This document shows positions 19,725 to 31,771 of a stretch of 64,000 nucleotides of DNA, one piece after another. Position 1 is the first letter of the stretch, and the number at the start of each line of letters is the position of its first letter. The DNA comes from Aotearoamyces nothofagi (taxonomy: Eukaryota > Ascomycota > Leotiomycetes > Leotiales > Tympanidaceae): contig JADDTR010000030.1 of the NCBI GenBank assembly GCA_015345905.1, forward strand, positions 62,001 through 126,000. The letters run 5' to 3'. The translations under genes were made by a program, and so were the position numbers. The notes below the pieces were generated by a model. The model was given only the letters and a program-made list of their open reading frames with translations, was not told where the DNA came from and did not search any database.

Positions 19725-22032
19725 ATGCTTTCCACTAGTGTCACTCCGGCAGTAAGCGTTAAAAGTCAAGACGAGGATGTTAAGGATATGGCAGTATTTC
19801 ATTGTAACTTCAATGGCTGTTCCATCTCTTTCTCGTCATTAGATGACGTGAAACTCCATGAAGAGGTATATGCTCCGAGCACTAATGCTTTGAAACTCTT
19901 GCTTATGAAAGATAGGCTGCCCATAAGCCAATCATCAACGCCGCCACCCCTTTCGAATGTTTCTTCCTAGGCTGCGGGAGATTATTTTCTAGATCAAACG
20001 GGTTGGCAAACCATACTCGTATACACTCACAGCCAGTAGAGGGGACGTACAACTGTCAGGAACCAGATTGTGACGCCTCTTACAGTAGCTCAGGAGGTTT
20101 GAAATACCATATAGCTGCAATCCATCATCCGTTTGAATTCAGGTGTGCGGAGTCTGGGTGTAATGGTGCTTTCCCTGTGAAGAGAAGGCTGAACAAACAT
20201 CTTCAAGATGCTCATTCTATCTGGAAGTGCTCGCGTCGTTCTAACTGTCAGCAGTCATTTGGCTCAAAGGAGGAGTTGTTACTCCACAAGACGGTACGCT
20301 ATGCTTAATTCATAAGAAACTTAGCTGTATTGACGCATTCCTTCTAGAAGCAGCATGGCCTTGGACGCTCAGGACGGTCAGAAGGTCCGAAAACGTTCCA
20401 GATGAATAAGCCGCCGGTCTTCGAGGCCCAAGACTCAGGAGTAGTCACCGAGGAGAATAAAAAACCATACAAGTGTCCCGTTGAGGGATGCAATGCAAGA
20501 TACAAAGAAGAATGGGGAGTTGAGAAGCACCGAATGGTAAGTAGAGAATACCAAGTGTTCTTATAAATCACTAGCCTGCTGGCTACCTACCTATGATACC
20601 TTGAGGGACTTGCTAAGGGCAGCGTACCTAGGCTTACCACGCTAACGGAGAAACTGATACTACGATCCCCGGAAAAATCGAGGACGTTTCCCACAATAAA
20701 TTCCACTTGCTATCTCCTCTACATTCTGAAACCCATCAAGATTCTTCATCAGCCACCAACTCTCATCCTGTCGCCGGGATAGATTTCAAGCCCATCAAAA
20801 CGCACTCAAGCGGTCTGACTCTACTAAAGAAAGCAATAATGGTATGTCTTTATCCTCAAGTCACCACTTACTTTGTGTTAATATTTGGATCCATAGTCTT
20901 CCTCCAGGAAGAACAACAAGGCTCCCGGTGGTGGCCGCGGAAAGAAGGACATGACGAAGGACATGACGAAAGATACTCCAAAAGATGCGACGAAGAATAC
21001 TCCTGCTCCTGTATATACTCCTCCACCTCTCCGTCAAAAATCTCCTACTAAAAGACCACAGATCGTAAAAGGCTCCTGGAACGACCCTAATCTGTACATC
21101 AGCCCCCGTACAGGGGAGTTCTCGAGAACCCTGTACGGGCAGCGCGCTCCTCTCCTCGAGGAGATAAACGGGATGAAGGAGGCGATGGAGGAGTTCGACA
21201 GGGAGTGCGAGCAGGAGATGGAGGCGAAGCGGCGAGCGCGGGTGAGTTCTGTGCCTTTCCCACCCCCTTATATAAACCACGTGACTTCGGTGTCGAACTG
21301 TCGTCGTTACCTGTTCCGCTGTCGATTCGTATCCATCACCGAACCTAGCACTTTCTCATCGGTCGTCGATTGTGTTTCTGTTGCCGAATCTAACAGTTTG
21401 CCACCGTTTGTCGATTCCCTTTTTGTCACCGCTCTAACGACTTCTCACCGTTTGTTGATCCCCTTTCCGTCACCGATGCTAACAATTTCTCACAATACCA
21501 GGCCGCCGTCAGAGCAACGGAGGAAGCAGAAGACCTGGCCCAACTCGCCGAGCTGGATGAAGAGCAGCTGAACGACCCCGACTTCATCGACGACCGCCGT
21601 TTCCGCCGCGGCGGCGGCAGTGGCCTGCGCTTCGGCACCAACCCCACGATCCTCTCCTCCTCGGGCCGCCCCTTCATCCCCCCAGCCCGCGCCGCAACCC
21701 CCTCGCCCCCCCTCCCCGACGTCAACCTCAACCCCCTCGCCCCCGGCACCCTCATCAGCCCCGCGGCCGCCAGCCCCTCATCGCCCAGCGTCTACTACGG
21801 CAGCAGCAAGCGCCGCGCCGACATCGAATCGCTGCTCGAGCACAGCCGCAAGCGCCTCAACAGGCTCCAGACACGACCTGGCGAGCGCGGCGACCCGCGC
21901 CGCAAGGACGCTTACAAGTGGATCCCCGAAGGACGGAACCGGAACGTCGATGACATGCGCAAGGAGATGGCGGAGAAGGAGAGGCTCAAGATAGCGAAGG
22001 AGGAAGACGAGGCCGAGAAGGGGAAGAAGTAG
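19725..22032 (+). CDS. six-finger C2H2 zinc-finger protein with disordered C-terminal half
   Basis: Six exons, 597 aa, all introns phase 0: 19725-19865, 19916-20293, 20348-20536, 20632-20841, 20897-21241, 21502-22032. Six C2H2 fingers occupy about residues 25-240: FHCNFNGC, FECFFLGC, YNCQEPDC, FRCAESGC, WKCSRRSNC and YKCPVEGC, each followed by the His pair. They probably bind nucleic acid in the nucleus. Introns 1, 2 and 3 cut fingers 1, 5 and 6 at the same place, between the two zinc-binding histidines. The C-terminal 290 residues are rich in Lys, Pro and Glu, with (KDMT)-like repeats and long charged helices, and no known domain. Codon GC content jumps in the last exon. The gene could be two fused or adjacent genes, splitting near 20842-20896. 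Function unknown. Confidence 0.72.
21319..21493 (+). repeat. four imperfect ~44-bp tandem repeats inside an intron
   Basis: Four head-to-tail copies, each with GTCGAT(T) near the start, a CACCG block and a CTAAC (CTAGC in the first) near the end. They fill most of the unusually long last intron (21242-21501) of the zinc-finger gene. Confidence 0.75.
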
Positions 22033-22974
22033 AGGTGGGCGCGCGGACTTTGGGCTCCGTGCTGGTTGTCGCTTGTCGACGTGCAAGGTCTCCTTTCTTC
22101 TTTCTTTCTTCTGTCGTCCTGGCTCGCTCGCCCCTGGCGTGCTGCGTCCTCTCTCTTTCTTTTGTGCTCCGTTGCTGTTGTTCGTCCTTTCGTCGAGGAC
22201 CTCTAGTTGAACTTTCCCGCTGTGTGATTGTGCTGCGGCACAGCGCGAGCTAGCGACGAATCAATGAAGCTATTATGCCTCCTCTGCAACGGGTCTTGGG
22301 TCTGGCTTGTGTGGTTGTGACGACCGTGTATATTCCTAATGCTAGTTTGTTGCTGATGCTCTTTCGGGGTGGCCGTATCTCTGATAAGGTATATCATCTC
22401 ATCCAATGTGCTTCTACCTCTCGGTTACTAGTGAGGGCTTTTGATTTGATGGGGCGTAGGAGAGAGGTGGTTCTCTCTCTAAATGTGAATATCTTTCTCA
22501 TGGCGGGTATGGATGAAGGTTTCTGAAGCGTTTCTTTCTGTGGTGGAAGCAGGCCTGTCTCTCTACTCGCCCCTTTCCATGCTGACATTGACTGGTGACA
22601 GCTTCATTGAGTAATGCTTCTAGTAGAATATAACTCTAATTCTACGCCCTTTATCCTATCATTTATTTATGGGTGCCTTTCAAGTTATTCTGTATAATAT
22701 TGAACTGTTCCTGTACAGTTACGAGTGAAAGATTTTTGATAATAACACACGTTTTATTTTCCTTTTGGTCCAATGAGCCCTTGCAGGCAGTATCTAGTCT
22801 TTTCTATTGTACATATACATTTCCAGCTTTCTAACAAGCCGCCCGTAGATCCCTCTTTTCAACTGTTATATAGTTCTCTCACCGTTCTTAATCAAAAAAT
22901 AATTTGTAACAAACTCCTCTTCAACTCCCAGTCAAATTATATAATAATACAAACACACCAAACCACTCCACTTT
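22033..22974. other. convergent 3' region
   Basis: About 940 bp between the zinc-finger gene and ipk1. The first 250 bp are CT-rich. 22600-22970 is AT-rich with several AATAA-like motifs suitable for polyadenylation on either strand. No gene seen. Confidence 0.5.
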
Positions 22975-24379
22975 TCAAATAGCATATGGTCGAGTAAGTT
23001 TTGGCTTCAACCCGGCTTTTTTATCGCGCGGTGTCCACGTCTCAGGATAGATCCAGCAATCGAGCGGCTGCTTGTCTTCCTTTGCCTCTGTGCCTTCGTA
23101 CCAGCCCTCTTCGATAAGTTCGGCCTCGCACAGTTGCCAATCTCCCAATTTGTCCGGGCTTTTAACATCGAGGTCACCAAGGTTTGCATGCAGTGGCTGA
23201 GCTGGATCATCTGGGATCTTCAGATACAACGTAACATCTCTCAACGTCATCGCTCTTAAGATGTTTGCAGGCACTTCGCCTGGGCTAACAAACATAACCC
23301 CCAGAGGATCAAGCATCGTCTGCAGGTCTCGAAGACGGTAAAGCAGGCCAGATGTCTTAATCCAGTCGCAAAACCTGTAAAGCTTTTTGTAATAGCCAGC
23401 TCCTATGTGATGACCGTGTTTCGAGGGCAGGAGCTGCTTTGCGGCACGGTGTATATCGGCGGAATCATCGGAGACAAGGTTCAGCGGGCAGAAACCTCCC
23501 TCAATAACTAGTTCAGGATATTTGCGCAATTGGATAGCATTGCGTCTAGCTCGGAGAGCGCAGGTTCGACAGCGTTTGGAGCCCAACGGGGCATTAGGGG
23601 ATTGAGTAAGCCATTTCGGCTTAAAAGCCAACAGTTCCTCGGGCCCATAGAGAGAGCAGTCTTCAATAAGAAGGCCGTAGTTATCGTCCGCGAGGTAGAC
23701 TCCTTTACGTTTGCAGGACCTTGGACTATCCTTAGTATGCCTGGGCCGATCTTTATCTAGAGGAATTATGGACCAGTCGTAGAGTTGTTTGTTGAGCTTC
23801 GCAATGATGCCGGAAGGGTTTAACTTTATGAGACGTTGGTCAACGAGATCACCTTTCGGAAAGAGTGGATTGATCCATTTGAGCCATTTGGCTTGTGCAA
23901 CAATCACTGGATCGGTGGTAGGAAGATCCTTACGCAGACGAAGGAGTTTGCCTTTAGGTGTGTCAGCATGAGCACTGAGCACGTGATATGACGGTTTCTC
24001 AGGTAAGACCAAACAGCATGAATTTGGCAAAAGCACAGAGTGAAGCAATATAAGATATGACCAAGTCATAGCTACTGATAGGGGCACTTGTGTAACATGC
24101 AACAGTGAAAAGGAGACATCACGTGATGTGGAAAGGCAGATCCTGGCCCTTACCAGCGAAAATTGGGTCCTGCGGCGGATGCCCAGAGATCTCATGCTCA
24201 GCGGCAGTTCCAGGGCAGTCCATCAGGGAATATACAATATTAGCCGCGCCTTCATCCAGATAGACGATGGGCCTATTCTCTGGGAGCACAAGAGTCGTGT
24301 TCCGGGCCAGCTCTGCAACGTCTTCCTCGAGCGTCGACAGCTCCTGGCCGGCGAGGGAAGAAGCAGTGGCCATCGCCAT
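22975..24379 (-). CDS. ipk1: inositol-pentakisphosphate 2-kinase
   Basis: Two exons, 400 aa: 24379-24154 and 23951-22975. The enzyme phosphorylates IP5 at position 2 to make phytate (IP6), needed for mRNA export and as a precursor of pyrophosphates. The N-terminal exon has YLDEGAANIVYSL, the nucleotide-binding segment of the family. Exon 2 has LAFKPKWLTQSPNAP (the conserved KPKW), GGFCPLNLVSDD, and a late GDLDVKSPDKL that fits the metal-binding DLD motif. The 202-nt intron is longer than most here and contains TCACGTGA at 24119-24126. The start MAMATASS is the first ATG before the conserved block; the second Met two codons on is an alternative. Divergent from mdm34 across about 720 bp. Confidence 0.9.
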
Positions 24380-25098
24380 GCCCTCTATAGCTACCAGAGA
24401 AGAAAAGAAGAAAAGAAATCCTCCTGCCGGTCCCGAGGCCTCACAGGCAAGATGCCCGCGCCGGTCGCAGCCTCTCGCAGCCCTATGGCGGTTGCGTGTG
24501 ATGGGATGGATGATCCGGGAGGGAAGATGGAAGACGCGGGTGGGCACACTGGACGGTTTGTGCGTGACACGGCGGCGAGGCTGCATGGGTGACAGGATGA
24601 CAGGAAGAACACGGGGAAACTGAGGTGTCGGGGTTGTCGCATGGAAGAACTCGGGCGCCGGCCGCCGAGCTCCGGGCTACGGGGGAGCGGGGGGACCATT
24701 AGGAACGCCGCAATTTGCGTCCGGCGCGCGAGAATGCGGATGCTGGGCGGGATATGGTTCATGGCGGCCAGCCGGACTTCCTGGCCCGGGAGAGCTGCTT
24801 GTTTTTCTTCCTCCCCTCCGCCTCTACACTCCTCCAAACCCTCCACCACGGCCTCTCGCCATCGTCTACAGCTGTCAGGCGCATTCACGCGCCTCTGGAC
24901 ACTGCCGGATTCATCATTTGCCTCGTCTGTTTACCTTTCGGAGCTCTAGGGATTGTTACTCATCACAAAACACCACAAACATTGCCGCCCATGATCAGCA
25001 TATCGCTCACGCGACAACACCAGCAGTGTCCTACATCTCTTCTGCCGCGCTCGCACTCGCTGCTGCTGTGCCCGTTGGTCTTCTAATGCTACTGCGGC
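24380..25098. other. divergent promoter region, ipk1 / mdm34
   Basis: About 720 bp, GC-rich near 24440-24800. Open frames on both strands have no recognisable similarity. CT-rich and CA-rich sequence precedes the mdm34 start. No gene supported. Confidence 0.5.
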
Positions 25099-27019
25099 AT
25101 GGCCTTCAACTTCAACTGGTCGCCTCTAACGGCAGACGCGGAGTTTTACTCTCGCGCGCAAGACCTGCTCACCAGTGCACTGAACAAGAACCCGAAGCCT
25201 CCGATAATCGTTGATGACATTCTCGTCAATGAGCTCAACCTGGGCTCGGTGCCTCCGGAGCTCGAGATACTGGAGATAGGAGATTTGGCTGAGGACCGCT
25301 TTCGCGGCATCTTCAAGATGTGCTATTCCGGAGATGCCTTCTTGACTCTCAAAACAAGGGTTCAGGTACGACTTTTCCAATCTTTATTCTCTACTCCAGC
25401 ACCATGGAACTCTTAATTTGGCAACCCCTTTGTGCTGCTGCATTGTATTGCATGTTACAAGGATACGCGCTGTTTCATTCCTAATTGCCCTGTGCGCCGT
25501 AATAACAGAGACTGATATATCAACACAGGCAAATCCCTTGAACACATACCTATTTTCTAAGCCGTCATTTACCTCGCCAGAGCCGTTAGCAGCCGCGTCC
25601 GGGTTGACTATACCATTACAAATCACCTTGTCGGAGATCAAGCTCTCTGCATTTATCATCCTCGTTTTCTCGAGACAGAAGGGGCTAACATTAGTATTTC
25701 GTAATGATCCTTTGGAATCCCTCAAGGTCTCGTCGACTTTCGATTCCATACCCTTTGTGCGAGAATATTTACAGAAGGAAATTGAAATGCAACTTAGAGT
25801 GCTCATGATGGAAGAATTACCAGCTATCATACACAGACTTTCACTGCGCTTATGGTGCCCAGAATACGCCGCAAGAGAAGACGCGGAATTAAAGAAAGCG
25901 GAGAAAGCACAGGAAGAGGAGGTGGTCCGGGATCCGTTTGCAAGCCCGCCACAAGATGCTGTTGACGCTCATGGAAACGTCCTAGATGCAAACGATATTT
26001 CATCACTTTCTCTTGAAGGAGGCTTGGAGACTCACACTTTATTTTCGCAGAAGAATCTTTTGCGACTCGGAGTCCTTACCGATTCCCAAAAGACGCTTTC
26101 CCTGTTTACTCCCTCGATCAGCGATGCAGTTTTCAGAGCTTGGGCTGGCTCGTCTGAGCGCGGCGAAGGATCTACGTCAGCTCCTCTAACAAGGTCTCAT
26201 TCGACACTCGGCAGTTTAGGGACAACCTATACATTTTCTGATCATGGAGTTGACAGTAGCCACCCACCATCTCGACCAAACGTGACGCATGCACAAACTG
26301 CCACCACTGGGATAGGTCTCGGCGCAGGCCGCCATTCACGAACTCATGGTCGCAAGAAGAAGACCAGAGTTGTCAACTTGCGTAAGTCAAAGGTGACAGA
26401 TGGCACAGTAAGTGAGGGTGCCTACAGTGATACAGCTACGGAATCATCCTTTGCTGGAGGTTCTGAACCAGCAATTCCAACCCAAGTTCTGGAAGAGCCC
26501 GAGGAAGATCTTATTACTCCTCCTCGCTCACCGGTACAAAACAAAGTACGTTTCCGCTCTCGCCAGGATAGTATCGACCTAGGCGACACTCCTAAAAGAC
26601 TTCGTCCTACGATTCTTGAGCAGAAAGCAGATCAAGAAGCACGTGCTACAACTAGCCCTAGTGCCCAAGAAGCCATTCCAAAGGCAGTTGACTCACCTGT
26701 CCCAACAGCTGAGAGTGCTCGTCCCGAACAACCTATATTTACAAGACAGCGACGTCCCACCTTGGAGTGTGCACATGAGTATTCATTGCCTATACATAAG
26801 TCCACAAGTTCTACCTCTACCGCATCAAATGGTAGCGTCCCTATACATTATACCCCATATGAAACACACGGTGTTGGAATCATCGAGCAGGCATGGATGA
26901 TGAAGATGGCTGGCGAAATCGCCCGTCGCGCTCATGACGAAAAGGCCATGGCCAACAGCTCCTGGGCTTCTCAAAGCAGCAGATCGGACACGCCTCCACC
27001 TGCCTACGAAGCCCAATGA
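25099..27019 (+). CDS. mdm34: ERMES complex subunit Mdm34
   Basis: Two exons, 585 aa: 25099-25365 and 25529-27019; the intron begins GTACGA and ends CACAG, joining [15 protein letters not shown]. Mdm34 is the mitochondrial outer-membrane subunit of the ER-mitochondria encounter structure, which moves phospholipids and keeps mitochondrial shape. The first ~200 residues are a near-canonical SMP lipid-binding domain, from [10 protein letters not shown] through [19 protein letters not shown] and [15 protein letters not shown] to [14 protein letters not shown]. The rest is Ser/Pro-rich and disordered with a basic patch ([17 protein letters not shown]). Conserved [16 protein letters not shown] and a PPPAYEAQ end close it. 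One of the surest calls in the window. Confidence 0.97.
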
Positions 27020-29780
27020 AAAGAACTTCCCTTTGTATCTTATGCATCATCGCGCGCGGATAGACTGCAGCTCGCGTTGTAATGTTTCTACCGTACTGCT
27101 TGTTTTAGCGTCGCCTGCGTGCTCCTGGGTCTGAACATATTTATCTAGGCGTCTTTGTGGCTCGTCGGCGGGCAATGCATAATATCCAGTGTCGATTTTG
27201 GAGAGGTCAGGTGGGAGAGGCCAGGTGACTATCGGCGGAGAGGGACCACAGAGACTCTCGAGGAAGACTTAAGTGAATGTCGATCAACCGTGACAGGTAC
27301 CCAGTACGTTGCAAGTCGAGCCGGTGCCATCTCTGTAAGGAAGAATGAATGAAGACATATGAAATATATCCTTTCGCATTGTCTCTTGTGTTCCTAATGA
27401 ATAGATATGACTGACCACAGACTCTTCTTCTTCCCTGCGTCGATAGCTTGTTGTACAGTTCAATATATATCTCTACTAGGCTATCTATCCAGCTTAGCAG
27501 CTACAACTAATCTAGAGTCCGAATACTTTTTTATACAATTACTGTTATAGGACTTGAATACCCTCCTGACCTGGGATTCTTTTCATCTTTGATAGAAGTA
27601 TTGTAAAGTCCAGGAAATTCTATACCTTAGGCACACGTATTATTAGTCATTCATGAGTCAGCGAGTGGTTATTAAACCGCTTGTGAGGGGTTAGCTTTAT
27701 ACATCATCTTGCCACCTCCGAATATACTCTCTTTTCAGTACTCGTAAGGGCGCAAAGAGCTGCCTTAAACGCAGGTGGGAAATAGTCTATTAGCGGAGCT
27801 TGGCGGGTTAGTCGAGCAGAAAGCCCAACTTCTCGTTGTCACAAGAAATAGCCTTGGATAGTGTCTGATCTCGTGGTTGCAATTTCGAGAGGTTTTCTTT
27901 TCCACGTTGTATGAAGAATTTGTCGCATGAGAATCGATCAGCTTTACAAGAGAGTGATTTCCTTGATCCCAGGCTGTGGCCTGTTGGAATTGAGCGAGAA
28001 GCGCGGGACCCGCCGGCCGGGGAAGCGAACGCGTCAATCCAAACGTTAACAAATGAAGCTACTACGATATGGGATTCTATAACACGCAAGGAACAACAAG
28101 ATACGCAAGATTATCCCACCACGAAAATGAGCTCGGAAAGACATAGAATACAATAGAAACGCCAGCCGCGCCCGCGCTTTCGAGCTCACCGGACGAGACA
28201 GAGGCAAAGGGCCAAGAGGAGCTCAAACAGGAACAACGAACACTGGTGGCCTCAAACGAGCCTCTTCGACGGGAAATCCGATCCCTATGGAAAAGATTAA
28301 GCGCTCAAGCCCTTTATAGGCAACCGTCGTGACGACGTCCTCTTACTACCTCTAGCCAACCCGCACGAAGCAGCACACAAGGAAGCGGAGAGAACATCCT
28401 GAGAATAACCACTCCTCTCCTCCTATCCGAGCCCAGCATCGATAACGCGAGCCTCACGGCTATAAGGACGGTCCAAAAGCGTCTTCTTTTCTAGCTGGCT
28501 GTCTGCTATGTATATATAAATGCAGATACTCTTCTGCTATGCAGTGATAAGGAACTGAACATCCTGCGACACGAAGTCTCGCCGTGATAGAGTCGACACT
28601 TCCCACTCCTGAATAACTCGTCGTGGGACGTCGTCGAGGATCACAAGCTCCTTCGACGCCTCTTCTGCAATAGCGAGGAGCCAATGGTCTTCCGAGGACC
28701 AGCAGACGGCGACCTTATGCTCGCGTTCTGTCCGCGTTGTACGAGGCCGTTGGCGCGAGGGCAGATCGTCGCTCCCTTTGATAATCCAGCAGCTCGCGCT
28801 TAGTTTTTCATTTTGTATATACGGCTCCCAAAGACTAATAAGGGAGTCGTGATTGGTCGTATCTACAGTTATAATAAGGGTCGTGGTTTGGTTGGGATTT
28901 AAGTATATGCATATGTTTTTTTGAGAATAGCGTGTCGCTTTGAAAACGCTAGCAGCTATTAGAATAGTAAGAGGAACTCCGCTGCGTTTTGATCTGGTAT
29001 CGTATGTTTAAGGCTCTCTTAGCAGGGAAGCCTCTATAAGGGCTTTACTAGCGGGGTCGATTATAAGGCATTACCTTTATGATACGTATCACTTACCGCC
29101 CACTCAACCGGTGGTTGTTCCTGCTCTTCGTCCGAATCGATGAGGTAGGTGAGGGGTGCCTATACACGCCAATAAAGTACACCAAGGTGGGCAAGTCTTA
29201 TAGCAATCTCTAAGATCTTTTCTTTTATACCGTTATCCTCACGTCCAGGGGAAGGCTTTGGAGTTGTGGCGGCTTCGAACATTTGTAGACTCGCAAGAGG
29301 GCTATAACGCAGAAAACGGTCAAGGGCAGTATCAGCTGCCTCCTTTAGACAATGACTTTAATAGCAATGTAGCAGGACTATATAAGATTGCTATTTTGGG
29401 GTTAGGGGAGGTCGAGGAGGACATAGATGCTAACGGGGAGCTTGATAAAGGGTAGTATTGAATAATTATATAGCCAAAGCGGTATGTTCTATTTGCACAA
29501 GGTATATCTTGCAAGATAACATCTCGCCACTTCTTGACAACCGCCGTACCATTTATATATAATATACTTTGACAGCTGCAGAATTGCAGTTGGCGGTATA
29601 GGGTTGATCTAGACGACATCTCCTCCACGATTCCTAACGGCTCGTGCCATCTTCTCACTAGCTGCGACTAACAATACAGCTGCCATACTCGACCCAGCTA
29701 AAATAAGCGTAGCAATCAAAGTTCATAATCGCCTGCTTCTCCTCTGCCTCAGTATCAGCTCCGGTGTCGTGATACCTGAC
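27020..29780. other. gene-poor region, decayed repeat-like sequence
   Basis: About 2.8 kb without a supported gene. Patches at 27905-28160 and 28140-28330 read as Gln/Glu/Arg-rich, coiled-coil-like peptides that are interrupted, which suggests an old mobile element or gene fragment. I cannot assign a family and see no reverse transcriptase, integrase or transposase motif. 28460-28800 is GC-richer with no intact frame. 29100-29700 is low-coding AT-rich DNA with a 65-codon open frame of no known similarity. Confidence 0.4.
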
Positions 29781-30250
29781 GTATATTATAGATTATAACT
29801 GTTATATTGAAGTAACAGTTATAACTTATAAGATATAGACTATTATTTATATTAGAAAAGTAAAAAGTTTATATTATCAATTGTATAAAAATATATATTT
29901 AGTTTAGGTTTTATTATAAGTGCTATAAGTTATATAATTTCATTTTAATAAGGAACTAGAAAATACTAAGAGTAAGAATAAAACAATAGTATAAAATCAG
30001 TAGCTATATTTACTAGTTTCTAAGGACTCTAAATGTTATTAATATACTTCTTTTATCTACTTAGTATTGATAAAGTATTTATGGTGTATATAGACTAGCT
30101 AACAATCTAGTTTAGTCTGGTCTCAAGAGTAATTTATAGACTGTTTTAGAGACTGGACTGTTTATTTACAGTCTAGTCTCAAATAGAAAATAGGGACTGT
30201 TTCTAACAATAGTTTGGTCTAGACTAAACCAGACTATATAGTCTAGTCTA
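29781..30250. repeat. extremely AT-rich, RIP-like block
   Basis: About 470 bp dominated by TTATA, TATAA and TAGTATA-like words. In 30090-30245 the word AGTCTAGTCT and its complement recur on both strands with palindromic GTTTGGTCTAGACTAAAC. The bias fits repeat-induced point mutation (C to T decay of repeats, known in Pezizomycotina). The parent element cannot be named. Confidence 0.55.
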
Positions 30251-31270
30251 GAGAGAAGGTATAAGAGCTGGGTCGATTGATACCAAGGGCAGCTTCTGCT
30301 GTTTTACAGTCGTGGTTCCTTGTTGTTCTCGTCTCTCGTTGTTACTATCGAACTGATCGATGCTACTACTGGCCTCTTCAGCCCTGTCCTAGTACTACCG
30401 CTTCTCTACCTAAAGTCAGTTACTATTGCTACAAGCCAAACCTATCTCGATCTTAGAGCATACCTCAAATTCCAAGCCTGTCGCCTTTATTATCATCTAG
30501 GGCTGTAGCTGCCAGTTGCAGTGTACTGCATTGTTTGGTTTGATGTGCTAAAACTTGTCGAAGATGCTGATTTGCAGCGGGTTACTGTGCTCTTAGAGCG
30601 CGGAGAGGTTAGCACGTAGGTATATGGTTTGAAGGCAAAAGTGGCTATCTCGAGCGCGACGACCAGCACTACCACCATTGTCCACGAGCCTCTTAGAGCC
30701 ATCGAGTTTGGTCTTCAGGATCAGTGCACAGGATTCGAGAAATCAAGATTCGTTGACAACTCGCTCTAGTCGTCTTTATAGTTGACCAATTTGATCGCCT
30801 GTCGATCACGAGCGCCAAGTTGCAGGTCGTAAAGATGCTCCGGATTGGATCTATAAAAAGGCTAGGAGAAGCTGGTCCGGGGTTCGTTATATAGGGACAT
30901 TAGCCTTCTATCAGTTAAAATCTAACGATGATCTCTGCAGATATTAAGTGTTGATTTATATAGAGGCTGACCAGCTGGTCGAGCTACTCTATATAGAATC
31001 TAGCAGCTCTGCCAGAGATACAATAGCCGGCGTGCTACCAAGGCCAAGGCTATATTGTAACCTGTTGAGGATTCTTAGATAGACATCAGTTGGTACTTCT
31101 CGGCGCCTGCTTTGCAAAGAATAGTCATCGAAGGGAACAATACAGCCATCGCTTTAAAGGAAGAAAGAGAGTATATTGTAGGCAAGGCCCTTCTTACCAA
31201 TAACTGCTATATCGAGTGCAAACAGCTCAGTTACATTATATTCCGCCGTCCCCTCTAAGCTCATTATCCC
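30251..31270. other. gene-poor region, no intact frame
   Basis: About 1 kb of intermediate composition. Open pieces are short and interrupted on both strands; some peptide fragments look protein-like but I recognise no domain. Probably remains of an old repeat. Confidence 0.35.
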
Positions 31271-31771
31271 CTATTCCCCGTCTTCATAACGGTAGAACCC
31301 TCTACGCCGAATAGAAATGCTAATTATTCTAACACGAACGAGCCGAACGAAACTGATAACCTCGGTGATAGTAAGCATTGTGCGCATATCTGGCGCTTCC
31401 TTCCCCTCCTGTGCCTTGTAACAAAGGTCCGTGACCTCGTCCCGTCCACTGTTGATATCATCCTCATTACCGCTCCCATCGAGAGGACCGAAGAACTGAA
31501 TGCGAAATGGACCTTCTCCCTCAGACCGTTGTCCTTCTACAAAGTCTGACTGGAAACGATGCTCCTGGTACCCCTCAAAACCAGGAGCGCGTTGAAGCAA
31601 TCCAACAAATCGTCGAGTGAGTCCAGCGAAAAGTCGTACCTGTTTTTCCGTCTGCGTAGATGGTCGCCCATCATGAGATGGAGTGGGTGGGTAACTACAG
31701 TATTGTTCGACATTTTCGTAAGGGCTTAAATGGCTTTTCCTTGAATTCTTTTTGATTGCTCGAAGAGGGAC
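31271..31771 (-). pseudogene. orphan open frame, possible gene remnant
   Basis: The minus strand is open for 166 codons from 31771 to a TAG at 31271, without an in-frame ATG near its start. The peptide looks protein-like: a Ser/Pro-rich start (PPTPSHDGRPSTQTEKQ), a GLTRRFVGLLQRAPGFEGY segment, an acidic middle, and a basic hydrophobic end (VRLVRVRIISISIRRRGF). The lack of a start suggests a truncated gene, a missing upstream exon, or chance. A short upstream ATG frame at about 31855 is in another frame. I recognise no family. It lies at the edge of the AT-rich island. Confidence 0.3.

Noticed and set aside
28140-28330. Coiled-coil-like peptide that might be part of a retroelement
   Set aside because: Too short and interrupted; no diagnostic domain or terminal repeats, so no element is named.
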